A stretch of DNA of 64,000 nt from positions 186,001 through 250,000 of the forward strand of contig JANAVG010000003.1 in the NCBI GenBank assembly GCA_024213275.1. The letters run 5' to 3'. Position numbers and translations under genes: made by a program. Below, one piece after another: positions 1-8,780 of this stretch (the stretch's first letter is position 1; the number at the start of each line of letters is the position of its first letter). Origin of the DNA: Rossellomorea sp. BNER. GTDB lineage: Bacteria > Bacillota > Bacilli > Bacillales > Bacillaceae_B. The notes below the pieces were generated by a model, which saw only the letters and a list, made by a program, of their open reading frames with translations, was not told the DNA's origin and ran no database searches.

Positions 1-1104
1 AGGTCTCGAAAATTCTTTCGGTGGAATTTGTCCATTTTTCAACATTGCCCTTACTTTTGTACCGCTTAAATGAATATGATTCTCCCTAGGGTGTGGGCAC
101 GTCTTAGATGTAGCCATACAAGTACATTTAGTGCAATAAAAGGCATGCTCAAATTTTAAAATTTCTATTCCCAATTCATCTTTCGTGAATTGATTGAAAA
201 TCTCCTGAGATTCATACGTACCATAATAATCTCCTACACCCGCATGGTCACGACCTACGATAAAATGGGTGCACCCGAAATTCTTTCTAACTATCGCATG
301 GAAGATGGCTTCTCGAGGTCCTGCATACCGCATTGCAGCAGGGAAAACCGAGAGAAAAACTCGATCTTTAGGATAGTACTCCTTCATTAATGCTTTATAG
401 CTTTTCATACGAATGTCAGCTGGGATATCATCTTCTTTCGTATCTCCTACAAGCGGATGTATTAATAACCCATCAACATTTTCAAGAGCGGTTTTTTGAA
501 GATATTCATGCGCCCTATGAATGGGATTCCGAGTCTGAAAGGCAACGATTGTATTCCAACCAAACTCTTGAAAAAGTTCCCTTAATTCTATTGGTGTTTT
601 ATATTCGTTGGAGAATGTTTTCGTTTGGCTTATTAACGTAATGGGTCCAGCTAAATAGACTTCCTCTTTTTCAAATGTCTTTTTTACACCTGGATGGTTC
701 TGATCTAGTGTTTTATAAACAAATAGTGCTTCAGCTTCTTTACTGTAGTCATACATTTCTTCAATGAGCATCAAACCAAAAACGTTTCCATCTTCTCCTT
801 TTAGACTCACCATTTCACCAATTGATAGAGTCTTTCTTCTTTCTTTTGAAACGGGAAGAGTAATAGGTAAACTCCAAATCGTTCCATCTGATAACCTTAA
901 ATCTTTCAAAACACTTAAATAATCTTTTTGACCCATAAACCCAGTTAATGGACTGAATGCACCGTTAGCTATAAGTTGTAAGTCAGATAGACTCCAAGAG
1001 TTCAATGTAATGGATTGAAACGTAGTGGATTGCTGCCATAAACTTTTTCGATCTGCCTCGTTTGCTATTCGGTTAATCAGCTTGCCTCCATGTGGCGTGA
1101 TCAT
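1..1104 (-). CDS. sat: Sulfate adenylyltransferase (ATP sulfurylase), 3' end cut by window edge
   Basis: Forms adenylyl sulfate (APS) and pyrophosphate from ATP and sulfate, the first step of assimilatory sulfate reduction in the cytoplasm. The reverse strand is open from ATG at 1104 to the left edge, 368 codons, so only the last dozen or so residues of a usual Bacillus-size enzyme are missing. The N-terminal PUA-like region begins MITPHGGKL. The catalytic part carries [12 protein letters not shown] (the QxRNPxHxxH nucleotide-binding signature), then GRDHAGVG, and a C-terminal cysteine patch ([15 protein letters not shown]). The start is supported by AAAGGAG about 9 bases upstream. In Bacillus the gene usually belongs to a cys/sat operon; the neighbours that would show this lie outside the window. 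Confidence 0.95.
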   Translation of the reverse strand, partial: MITPHGGKLINRIANEADRKSLWQQSTTFQSITLNSWSLSDLQLIANGAFSPLTGFMGQKDYLSVLKDLRLSDGTIWSLPITLPVSKERRKTLSIGEMVSLKGEDGNVFGLMLIEEMYDYSKEAEALFVYKTLDQNHPGVKKTFEKEEVYLAGPITLISQTKTFSNEYKTPIELRELFQEFGWNTIVAFQTRNPIHRAHEYLQKTALENVDGLLIHPLVGDTKEDDIPADIRMKSYKALMKEYYPKDRVFLSVFPAAMRYAGPREAIFHAIVRKNFGCTHFIVGRDHAGVGDYYGTYESQEIFNQFTKDELGIEILKFEHAFYCTKCTCMATSKTCPHPRENHIHLSGTKVRAMLKNGQIPPKEFSRP

Positions 1105-1286
1105 ATGAACAGTCTCCTTTCGTGAAAAATTGCCATAATAGATATGTTATTAGTTTATGAGAGTGTGAATTAATAGGAGAGGGCAAAGGGTTAAAACAAG
1201 CATAAGCCTACTGATGATATTAAAATTTGGCTTCATAGGTTGGATTTTGCATTCATATGATAAATAGAATAAATATATAAATTAGG

Positions 1287-2516
1287 GTGATGGTTGTGGA
1301 TATAAATCTAAAGGTTAATGGTAAAGCGAGAGGAACCATTCCATATGGATCTATTGCATCTATTCAGTTATACTGTGTTCAACATAACCTTGAGACAGAC
1401 TGGAATGAAGAGCAACGAACACTTGAAATTAAAAGTACTCTAAGGGGGAAAAAGGTGTGGGTGCTCATTAACACAGATAATGAAGAGTTTAATGAACAAA
1501 TCCTAAATAAAATGGATCTTTTTCTTCAACATTACGGAGTCGAGTTAAATAGAGCGGAGAAAAAAAGATATTCTGAAGGTGATTTGTTTGTTGATTTACA
1601 AACGATCAATCAACAAATCGAAAAAGTCGAAATCGCATTAGGAACAAACAAAAGCTTAAAAACTGTAGACGCAAGGGAGAACTTTAAACCTTATCTACGA
1701 CAAGTTGCGTTTAAAGGATATTATTATCTTGAAAATGAACGATCTCATGATATTCCCCATCTTCAATGTACGATTCGATTTTCAGAGCATAACCGTTTTT
1801 TTACAACCGACCTTCCCATCCTTTTATCGAATTGTATCGTAAAGTTTATCCTTCAAAGTGAAAAAACCAATTTCATAGATTTGAATTTAGATGAAGTCCT
1901 GTTTCAATCTAAAGTCACTGAGGTAAAGAAAGAAGTAAAGGGCGAAAATGCTTTGCCATCAAAAAATAAAAATATGAAGAAAGAAATAAATCAAGAAGAA
2001 ATAGATTATTTAGAGGCAAAACGAAAAAGGGCTTCAACTATGAAAGGGAAAATCCAGAAAGCTGAAGTGTATTTTGATTACAATATTATGCCGAACAGAC
2101 AGCTTGATCGCTATTCGGTTAAAGCGGACTTTCTCATTAAGAATACAGGTACATCCGAATTACTGAATCCTAAAGTCTGTTTTAGAATTGACCCAGCAGA
2201 TAAAATAGAAATAGGTGGTCAAATTCTTCCACCCGAAATGAGCGAGATATTCTCGGTCCAAGGAAATCAAGGTGCACAAGGATGGCAGTATATGGGGAAG
2301 GATTGGTTGGAAAAAGCCTATGAAAGTGGCGAGTATTGGATCGAATCTGTTCAAGACCTCACGATTATGCCAGATGAATCTGCCGTTATAGAGGGAATTC
2401 ATTTCACGATTGAACCTTTAGAAAAACAAGGTGTTGCGACCATTGTCGGATTTGTTTACTTTAATAATCAGAGACTGCAAATAAGCTCAAACAATAAAAT
2501 TATGATATCGTTTTAA
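1287..2516 (+). CDS. Conserved hypothetical protein, 409 aa, two-part architecture
   Basis: I do not recognise this protein. Residues about 1-70 look like a short beta-rich module (VNGKARGTIPYGSIASIQLY, similar in feel to stalk or amidase N-terminal modules). Residues about 70-200 are mixed alpha/beta, a charged linker follows at about 215-250 (many K and E), and residues about 255-409 form a beta-rich domain with KADFLIKNTGTSELLNPKV, which suggests an Ig-like or CARDB-like sandwich. There is no signal peptide or membrane segment. The start is uncertain: GTG 1287 or ATG 1290, with only a weak AGGG upstream. CATATGATA at 1254-1262 matches a SigK -10 (CATAnnnTA) but I see no convincing -35. The gene converges on the coiled-coil gene and lies near cotE, so a sporulation role is possible but unproven. 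Confidence 0.6.
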   Translation: MMVVDINLKVNGKARGTIPYGSIASIQLYCVQHNLETDWNEEQRTLEIKSTLRGKKVWVLINTDNEEFNEQILNKMDLFLQHYGVELNRAEKKRYSEGDLFVDLQTINQQIEKVEIALGTNKSLKTVDARENFKPYLRQVAFKGYYYLENERSHDIPHLQCTIRFSEHNRFFTTDLPILLSNCIVKFILQSEKTNFIDLNLDEVLFQSKVTEVKKEVKGENALPSKNKNMKKEINQEEIDYLEAKRKRASTMKGKIQKAEVYFDYNIMPNRQLDRYSVKADFLIKNTGTSELLNPKVCFRIDPADKIEIGGQILPPEMSEIFSVQGNQGAQGWQYMGKDWLEKAYESGEYWIESVQDLTIMPDESAVIEGIHFTIEPLEKQGVATIVGFVYFNNQRLQISSNNKIMISF

Positions 2517-2546
2517 TTCATATTCATTTTGTATAAAAAAATAAAG

Positions 2547-2676
2547 AAGTCCGATACCACATGTGATCATTAGCCCAAAGGTTCGGAACCAATTCAAAAT
2601 ATTACTTTAAAGATTTAGCAATATTTTGTGGACCTTAGCTTTTGCGATCAACCAAATGTGGTGCCGGACTTTTTTA
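2547..2676 (-). repeat. Stem-loop repeat (family copy 1, reverse orientation), probable terminator
   Basis: The arms 2547-2562 and 2656-2671 are complementary over 16 positions with two mismatches. They enclose an AT-rich inner hairpin built on CAAAATATT / AATATTTTG. Read on the minus strand, the loop region contains GGTTCCGAACCTTTGGG, resembling the GGTTCCTGAACCTTGG block of the copies at 31501, 56234 and 61834. On the minus strand the element begins at the stop codon of the coiled-coil gene (2674-2676), and runs of T flank it on both strands. It therefore probably ends transcription of both converging genes. Membership of the family is my inference from shared layout; this is the most diverged copy. 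Confidence 0.6.
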
Positions 2677-3834
2677 GTCATGTTTTTGATTCTGTTTTTG
2701 ATTATGATGAGGCTGTGCTCCACGTATGCCATATAAAGTATTTTGACGCTTCATGATAAACTGTGCTTGACTTCGTTTTTGCTTCTCAACAAATTCCTTT
2801 ATTTCAAAAAGGTTATGGGACATCTTATGATTATGATCCCTTATAGAATCTAATTGCTCGACAAAGTGGGAAAACTTCTCATCTACATCTTGAAATCCTT
2901 TTAGAACTTTTTCTTTGTAGTCCTTGAAATTGTTTATACTATTTTGTTGATCTTTTTCTATAACTTCTAATTTTTTCTCCTGTTGTTTGGTCGTTCGATC
3001 AATATCTGCAAATTGATTCGAAAGCCACCATTCATTTTCTTCAAATTGTTTTTTATATGCCTCAATAATTTCCCAAAAGAAATCGACCTTCATTTTTTCT
3101 GCTTCAATAAGCTGTTGTTTTGCATGATTAAATTTCTCATGAAGATACTTTCTCTCTGAAAGGAGACTCTCTAAGTTTTGTGATTTTTCAAGGAGGTGAT
3201 CAAGTAGTTCTCTTTTAGTTTCTTCGGAGAGCTCTAGAGCGTCCTTTAGGTCTTTAAGATGTGCCTTTTTTGATTGTACATCAGTCTTTAATTTTTCATT
3301 TGCTACGTTTTCAATATTAAGCTGCTGTTCGAGTTGTTTCTTTGTAGTGGACAATTTTTTCATTTCTAATTGCTGTAATTCCATGTTTTCTTTCATCTGC
3401 AATAATTGATCATCCTGTTGTTCTAACTCTTTTTTAAGAGAATCGATTTCGTTCTGACATAAAAGTAATTCTTGGTCAACTTCATGTTTATTGTCGATAA
3501 TAGAATTTATTTTTAATGATTTATCATAGAGTTCATCTTGCTGCTTCTGTAATTTGAGCTCTAACCGGTATTGTGTATCAAGTAAAATATTTTTTTCCTT
3601 GAGGAGTTCTTCTTCAAATTCTTCATTAATCTTTAATTGCTCTTGAGCATTGAGGAGCTCATCTTGTAATAAATCGTTTTCTGCTTGAAGTGATACATTT
3701 TTTTGGTGAAGGTATCGACCTTGAAGCTCTTCCACTAGTTTTTTATAACGCATCAATTCAGATTTTAAAAAGATGGTATCTTGTTGATAAATGGTATAAA
3801 AGGGAGTTTCCCCTTGTTGTTTCGTAATCTTCAT
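2674..3834 (-). CDS. Long coiled-coil protein, possibly sporulation-associated
   Basis: A 386-aa protein that is almost wholly alpha-helical coiled coil from about residue 25 to 345, dominated by E, K, Q and L heptads, with no signal peptide or transmembrane segment. The C-terminal tail is basic and polar and ends in a His/Gln/Asn-rich stretch (GAQPHHNQKQNQKHD). No enzymatic motif is visible. Start ATG 3834 follows a G-rich run (AAAGGGGGAG) that sits close to the codon. Upstream on the same strand, AC-17 nt-CATATCGTG fits a SigK-type promoter and resembles the arrangement in front of cotE. A spore coat or exosporium scaffold role is therefore a reasonable guess, but low-complexity coiled coils give unreliable homology and I cannot name a family. 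Confidence 0.7.
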   Translation of the reverse strand: MKITKQQGETPFYTIYQQDTIFLKSELMRYKKLVEELQGRYLHQKNVSLQAENDLLQDELLNAQEQLKINEEFEEELLKEKNILLDTQYRLELKLQKQQDELYDKSLKINSIIDNKHEVDQELLLCQNEIDSLKKELEQQDDQLLQMKENMELQQLEMKKLSTTKKQLEQQLNIENVANEKLKTDVQSKKAHLKDLKDALELSEETKRELLDHLLEKSQNLESLLSERKYLHEKFNHAKQQLIEAEKMKVDFFWEIIEAYKKQFEENEWWLSNQFADIDRTTKQQEKKLEVIEKDQQNSINNFKDYKEKVLKGFQDVDEKFSHFVEQLDSIRDHNHKMSHNLFEIKEFVEKQKRSQAQFIMKRQNTLYGIRGAQPHHNQKQNQKHD

Positions 3835-3861
3835 CTCCCCCTTTGGGATTTTTCCTTATTT

Positions 3862-3889
3862 CACGATATGCATAAAGAGAAATAAGCGT
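3862..3889 (-). promoter_or_regulatory. Putative SigK-type promoter of the coiled-coil gene
   Basis: Read on the minus strand, AC (3888-3889) is separated by 17 bases from CATATCGTG (3862-3870). This matches the SigK pattern AC-N16/17-CATAnnnTA except for the final A. The start codon is about 28 bases downstream. The motif is short, so chance occurrence is possible. Confidence 0.35.
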
Positions 3890-3967
3890 GACAAACATCT
3901 AGTTTATAGGGAATAAGGGTGGGCTTGAATGAAATTTCAAACAAAATTCAACAGTTTAATCAATTTG

Positions 3968-3996
3968 TTGTGAATATAGGGTAAAACCTTTATACT
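3968..3996 (+). promoter_or_regulatory. SigA-type promoter of miaB-ricA
   Basis: TTGTGA (3968-3973), a 17-base spacer and TATACT (3991-3996) form a good vegetative promoter about 90 bases before the miaB start codon. No other promoter-like sequence is needed for the two-gene operon. Confidence 0.6.
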
Positions 3997-4085
3997 AATG
4001 TAATGGGTAAATACAATTGATAAGTGAGAACAGTTAGTTAAACTGTTTTATAATAATGTTTTATTAGGTAGAAAGGGGATTTTTC

Positions 4086-5651
4086 ATGAACGAAGAACAA
4101 CGCAAGCAGGGACAACTTGTGGAGTCTGCAAATCCTTCGGACAAAAAATCCGAAAAGGACTATAGTAAGTACTTCCAAAGTGTGTATATTCCACCTTCTT
4201 TAAAGGATGCCAAAAAGCGTGGTAAAGAAGAGGTAAAATATCATAATGATTTTGATATTCCTGTAGAATTCAAAGGTTTAGGGGAAGGCAAGAAGTTCTA
4301 TATTAGAACATATGGCTGTCAAATGAACGAACATGATACTGAGGTTATGGCTGGAATATTCATTGCACTTGGATATGAAGCAACGAACACAACAGAAGAT
4401 GCTGATGTGATTCTTCTTAACACATGTGCAATTCGTGAAAATGCTGAGAATAAAGTGTTTGGTGAAATTGGACACTTAGTTCATTTGAAAAGAGAAAATC
4501 CTGAATTACTTATTGGTATTTGTGGATGTATGTCTCAAGAAGAATCAGTGGTAAATCGAATTCTTAAGAAACATCGCCATGTAGATATTATCTTTGGTAC
4601 GCATAATATCCATCGTTTACCAAACATTCTTAAAGATGCCTATATGTCTAAGGAAATGGTTGTGGAAGTTTGGTCGAAGGAAGGGGACGTTATTGAAAAC
4701 CTCCCTAAAGTTCGACGCGGTAACATTAAAGCATGGGTGAATATTATGTACGGCTGTGATAAGTTCTGTACGTATTGCATTGTTCCATATACTCGTGGAA
4801 AAGAACGTAGCCGCCGCCCTGAGGAAATCATACAAGAAGTGCGTCAACTCGCAGCGCAAGGCTATCAAGAAATTACGCTTCTTGGACAAAATGTCAATGC
4901 TTACGGCAAAGACATTGAGGATCTTGATTATGGTCTGGGCGAATTAATGGATGACTTGCGTAGTATTGACATTCCAAGGGTTCGATTTACCACAAGTCAT
5001 CCGCGGGACTTTGACGATCATTTAATTGAAGTATTAGCGAAAAAAGGAAACTTGGTTGAGCATATTCATTTGCCTGTTCAATCTGGTTCAACAGACGTAT
5101 TAAAAATTATGGCCCGAAAATATACTCGTGAACAGTTCCTAGAGCTTGTTCGTAAAATCAAAGCAGCGATTCCAGATGTATCTTTATCAACGGATATTAT
5201 TGTAGGGTATCCAAATGAAACGGAAGAGCAGTTTGAAGAAACTTTATCACTTTATCGGGAAGTCGGTTTCGAAGCTGCTTATACATTTATTTATTCCCCA
5301 CGTGAAGGTACACCTGCGGCGAAAATGAAAGATAATGTTCCAATGAGTGTGAAAAAGGAAAGATTACAACGTTTAAATGCTTTAGTGAATGAATTTTCAG
5401 GTGAGGCAATGAAGAAATACGTTGGACAGGTTGTTGAGGTTTTAGCAGAAGGGGAGAGTAAAAATAACCCTGATATCCTAGCTGGATATACAAGAAAAAA
5501 TAAACTCGTCAACTTTAAAGCACCAAAGACAGTGATTGGAAAACTTGTTAAAGTAAAAATTACGGAAGCAAGATCTTGGTCACTGAATGGTGAATTGGTC
5601 GAAGTAGGACCAATTGGAGCAGAGTTTCAAGAAGCTGAAGAGGTGAAATAA
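4086..5651 (+). CDS. miaB: tRNA-2-methylthio-N6-dimethylallyladenosine synthase MiaB
   Basis: Radical-SAM methylthiotransferase that converts i6A37 to ms2i6A37 in tRNAs reading UNN codons, acting after MiaA (gene at 25.4 kb). The order is a Bacillus-type N-terminal extension (about residues 1-65), a UPF0004 domain with the first cluster cysteines in TYGCQMNE (C78), LLNTCAIRE and GICGCMSQ, a radical SAM core with C224-x3-C228-x2-C231, then a C-terminal TRAM domain (about residues 440-505). The length of 521 aa is normal for the family. ATG 4086 follows AGAAAGGGG. The stop codon lies one base before ricA, so the two genes are translationally close and form an operon, the arrangement known for ymcB-ymcA of B. 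subtilis. Confidence 0.97.
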   Translation: MNEEQRKQGQLVESANPSDKKSEKDYSKYFQSVYIPPSLKDAKKRGKEEVKYHNDFDIPVEFKGLGEGKKFYIRTYGCQMNEHDTEVMAGIFIALGYEATNTTEDADVILLNTCAIRENAENKVFGEIGHLVHLKRENPELLIGICGCMSQEESVVNRILKKHRHVDIIFGTHNIHRLPNILKDAYMSKEMVVEVWSKEGDVIENLPKVRRGNIKAWVNIMYGCDKFCTYCIVPYTRGKERSRRPEEIIQEVRQLAAQGYQEITLLGQNVNAYGKDIEDLDYGLGELMDDLRSIDIPRVRFTTSHPRDFDDHLIEVLAKKGNLVEHIHLPVQSGSTDVLKIMARKYTREQFLELVRKIKAAIPDVSLSTDIIVGYPNETEEQFEETLSLYREVGFEAAYTFIYSPREGTPAAKMKDNVPMSVKKERLQRLNALVNEFSGEAMKKYVGQVVEVLAEGESKNNPDILAGYTRKNKLVNFKAPKTVIGKLVKVKITEARSWSLNGELVEVGPIGAEFQEAEEVK

Positions 5652-5652
5652 C

Positions 5653-6084
5653 ATGACAAAATATACAAAAGACGATATTATTGCACGAGCAGAAGACTTG
5701 GCGAGAATGATTTCTGAAACAGAAGAAGTTGATTTTTTCAAGAAAGCAGAATCGCAAATTCATGAAAATCAAAAGATACGTGAAAAAATTGCAAGCATCA
5801 AAAGCTTACAAAAACAGGCCGTCAACTTTCAGCACTATGGAAAAATAGAAGCACTGAAAATGGTTGAAGAAAAAATTGATAAGCTTGAAAAAGAATTGGA
5901 TGAAATTCCAATCGTTCAAGAATTCAAACAATCTCAAATTGATGTCAATGATTTACTTCAAATCGTTGCATCCGCCATTTCTAATTCTGTTACAGATAAT
6001 ATCATCACATCAACGGGTGGAGACTTACTTCGTGGAGAAACAGGAGCGAATGTGAAAAATTCAACACCTGGAAGCTGTTCATAA
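5653..6084 (+). CDS. ricA: RicA (YmcA), Ric complex subunit
   Basis: A 143-aa, largely helical cytoplasmic protein of the YlbF/YmcA family. With RicF (YlbF) and RicT (YaaT) it forms a complex that carries [4Fe-4S] clusters, promotes RNase Y-dependent mRNA processing and is needed for biofilm formation, competence and sporulation in B. subtilis. Visible features are the N-terminus MTKYTKDDIIARAEDLARMI, a central coiled region, and a C-terminal tail ending TPGSCS, whose cysteine fits the conserved C-terminal Cys used in cluster binding. It starts one base after miaB and is followed directly by a terminator. Confidence 0.93.
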   Translation: MTKYTKDDIIARAEDLARMISETEEVDFFKKAESQIHENQKIREKIASIKSLQKQAVNFQHYGKIEALKMVEEKIDKLEKELDEIPIVQEFKQSQIDVNDLLQIVASAISNSVTDNIITSTGGDLLRGETGANVKNSTPGSCS

Positions 6085-6345
6085 ATAATGGTGAAGCCGA
6101 TCCTTTTGGGTCGGTTTTTTATTGTTCGGAAATAATTCAATATAAAAAACGATTCCCTTTTCATCACTTGAATTAAGAAATCGTTTTTTATGTTTTTTAT
6201 GAATTTGTTTTAACAGTTCACTCTTTGATTTCGTTTTTCTTTCATGTGTACTAAAGGATGGTTGTACGTTTCTGAAGAGTGATACATCTTTACCGTTATT
6301 CCGGAGAAGATGATCTCTCATTTTTCTCGCCTTGCTTTTAGCCAA
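6079..6345 (-). CDS. Small basic conserved protein, function unknown
   Basis: An 88-aa reading frame with a very basic N-terminal half (MAKSKARKMRDHLLRN, then ERKTKSKSELLKQIHKKHKKR). I chose the TTG start at 6345 because GAGGTGA lies 6 bases upstream; the in-frame GTG at 6351 would abut that site. The basic N-terminus resembles short Lys/Arg-rich proteins common in Bacillus genomes, but I cannot name the family. The last 30 or so residues are less convincing: they run through the ricA terminator and overlap the ricA stop codon by 6 bases. The ancestral protein may have ended near KHKKRFLNSSDEKG. Confidence 0.55.
   Translation of the reverse strand: MAKSKARKMRDHLLRNNGKDVSLFRNVQPSFSTHERKTKSKSELLKQIHKKHKKRFLNSSDEKGIVFYIELFPNNKKPTQKDRLHHYL
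6096..6121 (+). terminator. Terminator of miaB-ricA
   Basis: CCGATCC and GGTCGG pair around a short TTTTG loop, with a one-base bulge, and are followed by six T residues. It starts about 12 bases after the ricA stop codon. It overlaps the 3' end of the small minus-strand gene. Confidence 0.75.
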
Positions 6346-6445
6346 GGACACTCACCTCTTCTTTTCATTTTCCTAAAAATATTAGGTTCTTTCATTATAT
6401 AGGATTGTCATGAAAAGAAGAAGGCTCATGTGTATTAGAACTTGA

Positions 6446-7177
6446 TTATTTTTGAAGTGAGAGGATTAAGAATAGAGGTATTCTTTGTCTTCGTTGATAC
6501 TCTTCTTCATTAGAAAAGAATTTTTGGTCTGGTTTACCTTCTTTTATCCCTTTAATGGTGAATCCACAGTAAAGGGCGGTTGATAGGTATTCTTCTATTG
6601 TTCGATGGTATTTGACAACAGAATGCTCCATCCAGCTTTCAACGCGTTCCCCACTTCTAAAGTAGTGATCGACTAACCAATGTCCTCGCTTTTCTTTTCC
6701 ACTGTGATGACTCATATATGAGGTTATGACAGGATGTTGAACACTGAACACAAAATGCCCACCTGGAACGAGTGAGGTATAGACTTTTTCAAAAAGCGGT
6801 TGGATGTTAGGTAAATAATGAAACACGAGTCGAGAGGTAATGACATTATATTGATTACTTTCGAATTCAACTTCATCTAAGTTTTGACATACAATTGATG
6901 TGGGAAGACCCTGTAAATTTATATTAGCTTGTTGAGCCATTTTTTCAGATCCATCGATTCCTTTATAATAGTAAGTTCCTAGTTCTAGAAGCTCTTTTCC
7001 AAACAATCCATCTCCACATCCTAAGTCTAAAACTTTACTCCCCTTAATCTTTGGAAGTAGTTCCATGATTGCTGGTTTTTCAATAGCATTATTAGGACTT
7101 TCCGGTCTCATCCTTCTTTTAGTAAATGTATCAAAAAATTCTTGTTCTTCATAAGCACTTGAACCTCTATGCTCCAT
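6446..7177 (-). CDS. Class I SAM-dependent methyltransferase
   Basis: A 243-aa cytoplasmic methyltransferase with a Rossmann-like SAM domain. Motif I is KVLDLGCGDGLFG (about residues 48-60), motif II is KGIDGSEKM, and the motif IV region is YNVITSRLVFHYL. The C-terminal half (SVQHPVITSYMSHH, then HYFRSGERVESWM) is typical of the Methyltransf_11/25-type proteins annotated only as class I methyltransferases. The substrate cannot be told from sequence. ATG 7177 follows AAAGGGGG at suitable spacing. It is transcribed divergently from cotE, with the cotE regulatory region between them. Confidence 0.85.
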   Translation of the reverse strand: MEHRGSSAYEEQEFFDTFTKRRMRPESPNNAIEKPAIMELLPKIKGSKVLDLGCGDGLFGKELLELGTYYYKGIDGSEKMAQQANINLQGLPTSIVCQNLDEVEFESNQYNVITSRLVFHYLPNIQPLFEKVYTSLVPGGHFVFSVQHPVITSYMSHHSGKEKRGHWLVDHYFRSGERVESWMEHSVVKYHRTIEEYLSTALYCGFTIKGIKEGKPDQKFFSNEEEYQRRQRIPLFLILSLQK

Positions 7178-7240
7178 CCAGCATTTCCCCCTTTAGGCAT
7201 TTTAACTATCTTATCACAATGTGTGCATAATTCGATTTGG

Positions 7241-7268
7241 GAACATTCATTATTTTTCCGCATACAAT
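7241..7268 (+). promoter_or_regulatory. Putative SigE-type promoter of cotE (P1)
   Basis: GAACATT (7241-7247) matches the SigE -35 KMATATW at six of seven positions. A 13-base spacer leads to CATACAAT (7261-7268), a full match to the SigE -10 CATACAnT. In B. subtilis cotE is read first from a SigE promoter, so the site agrees with known biology. Confidence 0.6.
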
Positions 7269-7312
7269 GAACTATCTCGAAACAATCTTGTCAACGATTT
7301 AAAATTACTCGC

Positions 7313-7340
7313 ACAAACACCTAGACGGTCGCATAAGATG
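7313..7340 (+). promoter_or_regulatory. Putative SigK-type promoter of cotE (P2)
   Basis: AC (7313-7314), 17 bases, then CATAAGATG (7332-7340) matches AC-N16/17-CATAnnnTA except for the last base. The ribosome binding site starts 14 bases later, giving a very short leader. B. subtilis cotE has a second, SigK-dependent promoter downstream of the SigE one. Confidence 0.4.
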
Positions 7341-7370
7341 AAATGAAAATGAATGAGGAGGTTCGCTCGA

Positions 7371-7907
7371 ATGGCAGAATATAGAGAAATTATTACAAAA
7401 GCGGTCGTAGCGAAGGGACGTAAATTCACACAGTCTCATCATACGATTTGCCCGCCGCATAATCCATCGAGCATTTTAGGCTGCTGGATCATAAATCACG
7501 AGTATGAAGCACACAAAGTCGGCAAAAAAGTTGAAGTTTGTGGCTCATATGATATTAACGTTTGGTACTCACACAACGATAACAGAAAAACATCCGTTGT
7601 GACTGAAAGGGTAGAGTATACAGACGTCATTAAGTTAAAATATCGTGATCCAGACTGCTTAGATGATAAAGAAGTATGTGCGAAAGTACTTCAACAGCCT
7701 AATTGCTGTGAAGCGGTGATTTCACCATGTGGTTCAAAGGTAATTGTTCATGTCGAACGCGAATTCTTAGTAGAAGTTATCGGAGAAACAAAGGTATGCG
7801 TACTTGTAAATCCAGAAGGATGCGACGATGACGACTGGGATTGCGAAGTAGATGATGAAGAGTTTGAAGAGCTCGATCCTGATTTCTTAGAAGGCATCGA
7901 GGAATAA
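7371..7907 (+). CDS. cotE: Outer spore coat morphogenetic protein CotE
   Basis: Scaffold protein made in the mother cell that directs assembly of the outer coat, and in some species attachment of the exosporium. It is 178 aa with the family start [20 protein letters not shown], conserved cysteines ([31 protein letters not shown]), and the typical strongly acidic C-terminal tail ([18 protein letters not shown]). ATG 7371 is preceded by GAGGAGG; an in-frame TTG 18 bases upstream lies before that site and is rejected. Two sporulation-type promoters lie upstream and a strong terminator follows. Gene order cotE then mutS-mutL is that of other Bacillus genomes, but here about 1.8 kb separates them. 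Confidence 0.97.
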   Translation: MAEYREIITKAVVAKGRKFTQSHHTICPPHNPSSILGCWIINHEYEAHKVGKKVEVCGSYDINVWYSHNDNRKTSVVTERVEYTDVIKLKYRDPDCLDDKEVCAKVLQQPNCCEAVISPCGSKVIVHVEREFLVEVIGETKVCVLVNPEGCDDDDWDCEVDDEEFEELDPDFLEGIEE

Positions 7908-7913
7908 CTAGGA

Positions 7914-7950
7914 CTAGGAAGAGATGTTCTTCCTAGTTTTTTCTTTTTTT
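7914..7950 (+). terminator. cotE terminator
   Basis: CTAGGAAG and CTTCCTAG form a perfect 8-bp stem with a 7-base loop, followed by a long T-rich tract. It lies 6 bases after the cotE stop codon. Confidence 0.9.
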
Positions 7951-8195
7951 ACAAGTAATGAAAAAATGTTAGGCACATTGAAGAAAGTAGTCTTATTCTG
8001 GTTCTAGATATAAACCTGTCTTAAGAACAAGCTCGCTATAAAAGAAGGAAAAGCCGATCTTTCCACACTCCTTACTTTATAAGATAATCCTATATGAATT
8101 TTTAATTGAAGAATCGTCAACAAATTAATTTTAAAAGGAAAGACGAAAACGAAAGGAGGAAAAACATTTCAGACTAAGATGGTAGAGGTTTCGTT

Positions 8196-8252
8196 ATGAA
8201 CTGGTTCTTGGAAGTTCGAAATGAGTGGTTTATGGAGGTTTACCAGGAATAA
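8196..8252 (+). CDS. Possible micro-ORF with an internally repeated octapeptide
   Basis: An 18-codon frame, MNWFLEVRNEWFMEVYQE, starts at ATG 8196 with GAGGT about 6 bases upstream and ends with TAA. The peptide is two near-copies of WFxEVxxE in tandem. A very strong AAAGGAGG at 8153-8160 lies further upstream with no start codon at normal distance. Reality as a gene is doubtful because the frame is very short, but the in-phase duplication and ribosome binding site make it worth listing. Confidence 0.25.
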   Translation: MNWFLEVRNEWFMEVYQE

Positions 8253-8331
8253 GTTATAAAAATTAGCATTTCACTTTACCTCCCCTGTTATGGATGAAAC
8301 AATTATAGTTAGTAAATTTAGAGTCTAACTA

Positions 8332-8499
8332 TTATTTAATTGATTTTCTATTTTTGATTTCGACATTGATGAATGATAAAAGATTCTCTAGACTACTATT
8401 TTCGCTACCAGTATTTTTTTGTAAGTAATCAATGATGCTCATTTGCATGCAAATCAATACTTCGAAAGAAAAAGTGTTTAGCTGATTTTTAATAGTCAC
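8332..8499 (-). CDS. Small hypothetical protein, 55 aa
   Basis: GTG start at 8499 with AAAGGGGGT about 7 bases upstream, ending at TAA 8332-8334. The product begins VTIKNQLNTFSFEVLICMQM and ends FINVEIKNRKSIK. It is predicted helical and soluble, and I recognise no family; the Spo0E motif SQELD is absent. The upstream region on this strand holds an inverted repeat (ATTAC...GTAAT around 8535-8560) that could be an operator. The strong ribosome binding site is the main support. Confidence 0.45.
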   Translation of the reverse strand: MTIKNQLNTFSFEVLICMQMSIIDYLQKNTGSENSSLENLLSFINVEIKNRKSIK

Positions 8500-8738
8500 T
8501 GTATTACCCCCTTTCTTAAGGGGAGGACAAACTCGATATTACAATATATCGTAATCGTTTAGGTCCAAAAAATTAAAAAAGCTAAGATTCATCTAGGCAT
8601 AATTTAATAAACAGTGAAAAAGAATTACTTTTAAATTTCTTTTAAAATTTGTCGGCTAAACAGAATAAGTGAAAACCCTTAGAGGAAAAGAGATAGTAGA
8701 AAAAGGATGGTTTGACCATTAATACGAAAACAAATTTT

Positions 8739-8768
8739 CCCGAGCAAGAAATTTAATACTTGTTCGGG
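8739..8768 (-). terminator. Hairpin after the small membrane-protein gene
   Basis: CCCGAGCAAG (8739-8748) pairs with CTTGTTCGGG (8759-8768) with one G-U. On the minus strand it lies 12 bases after the stop codon of the 48-aa gene and is followed by an A/T-mixed tract, so it may be a weak terminator. Confidence 0.5.
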
Positions 8769-8780
8769 ATCGGATAACTT

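Noticed and set aside
190-641. Two short plus-strand frames in the first kilobase
   Set aside because: They lie antisense to sat, whose own frame is conserved over its full visible length.
8332-8499. The 55-aa protein as a Spo0E-family phosphatase
   Set aside because: The SQELD signature and the helix-loop-helix pattern are missing; the real Spo0E-family gene is at 60108-60293.
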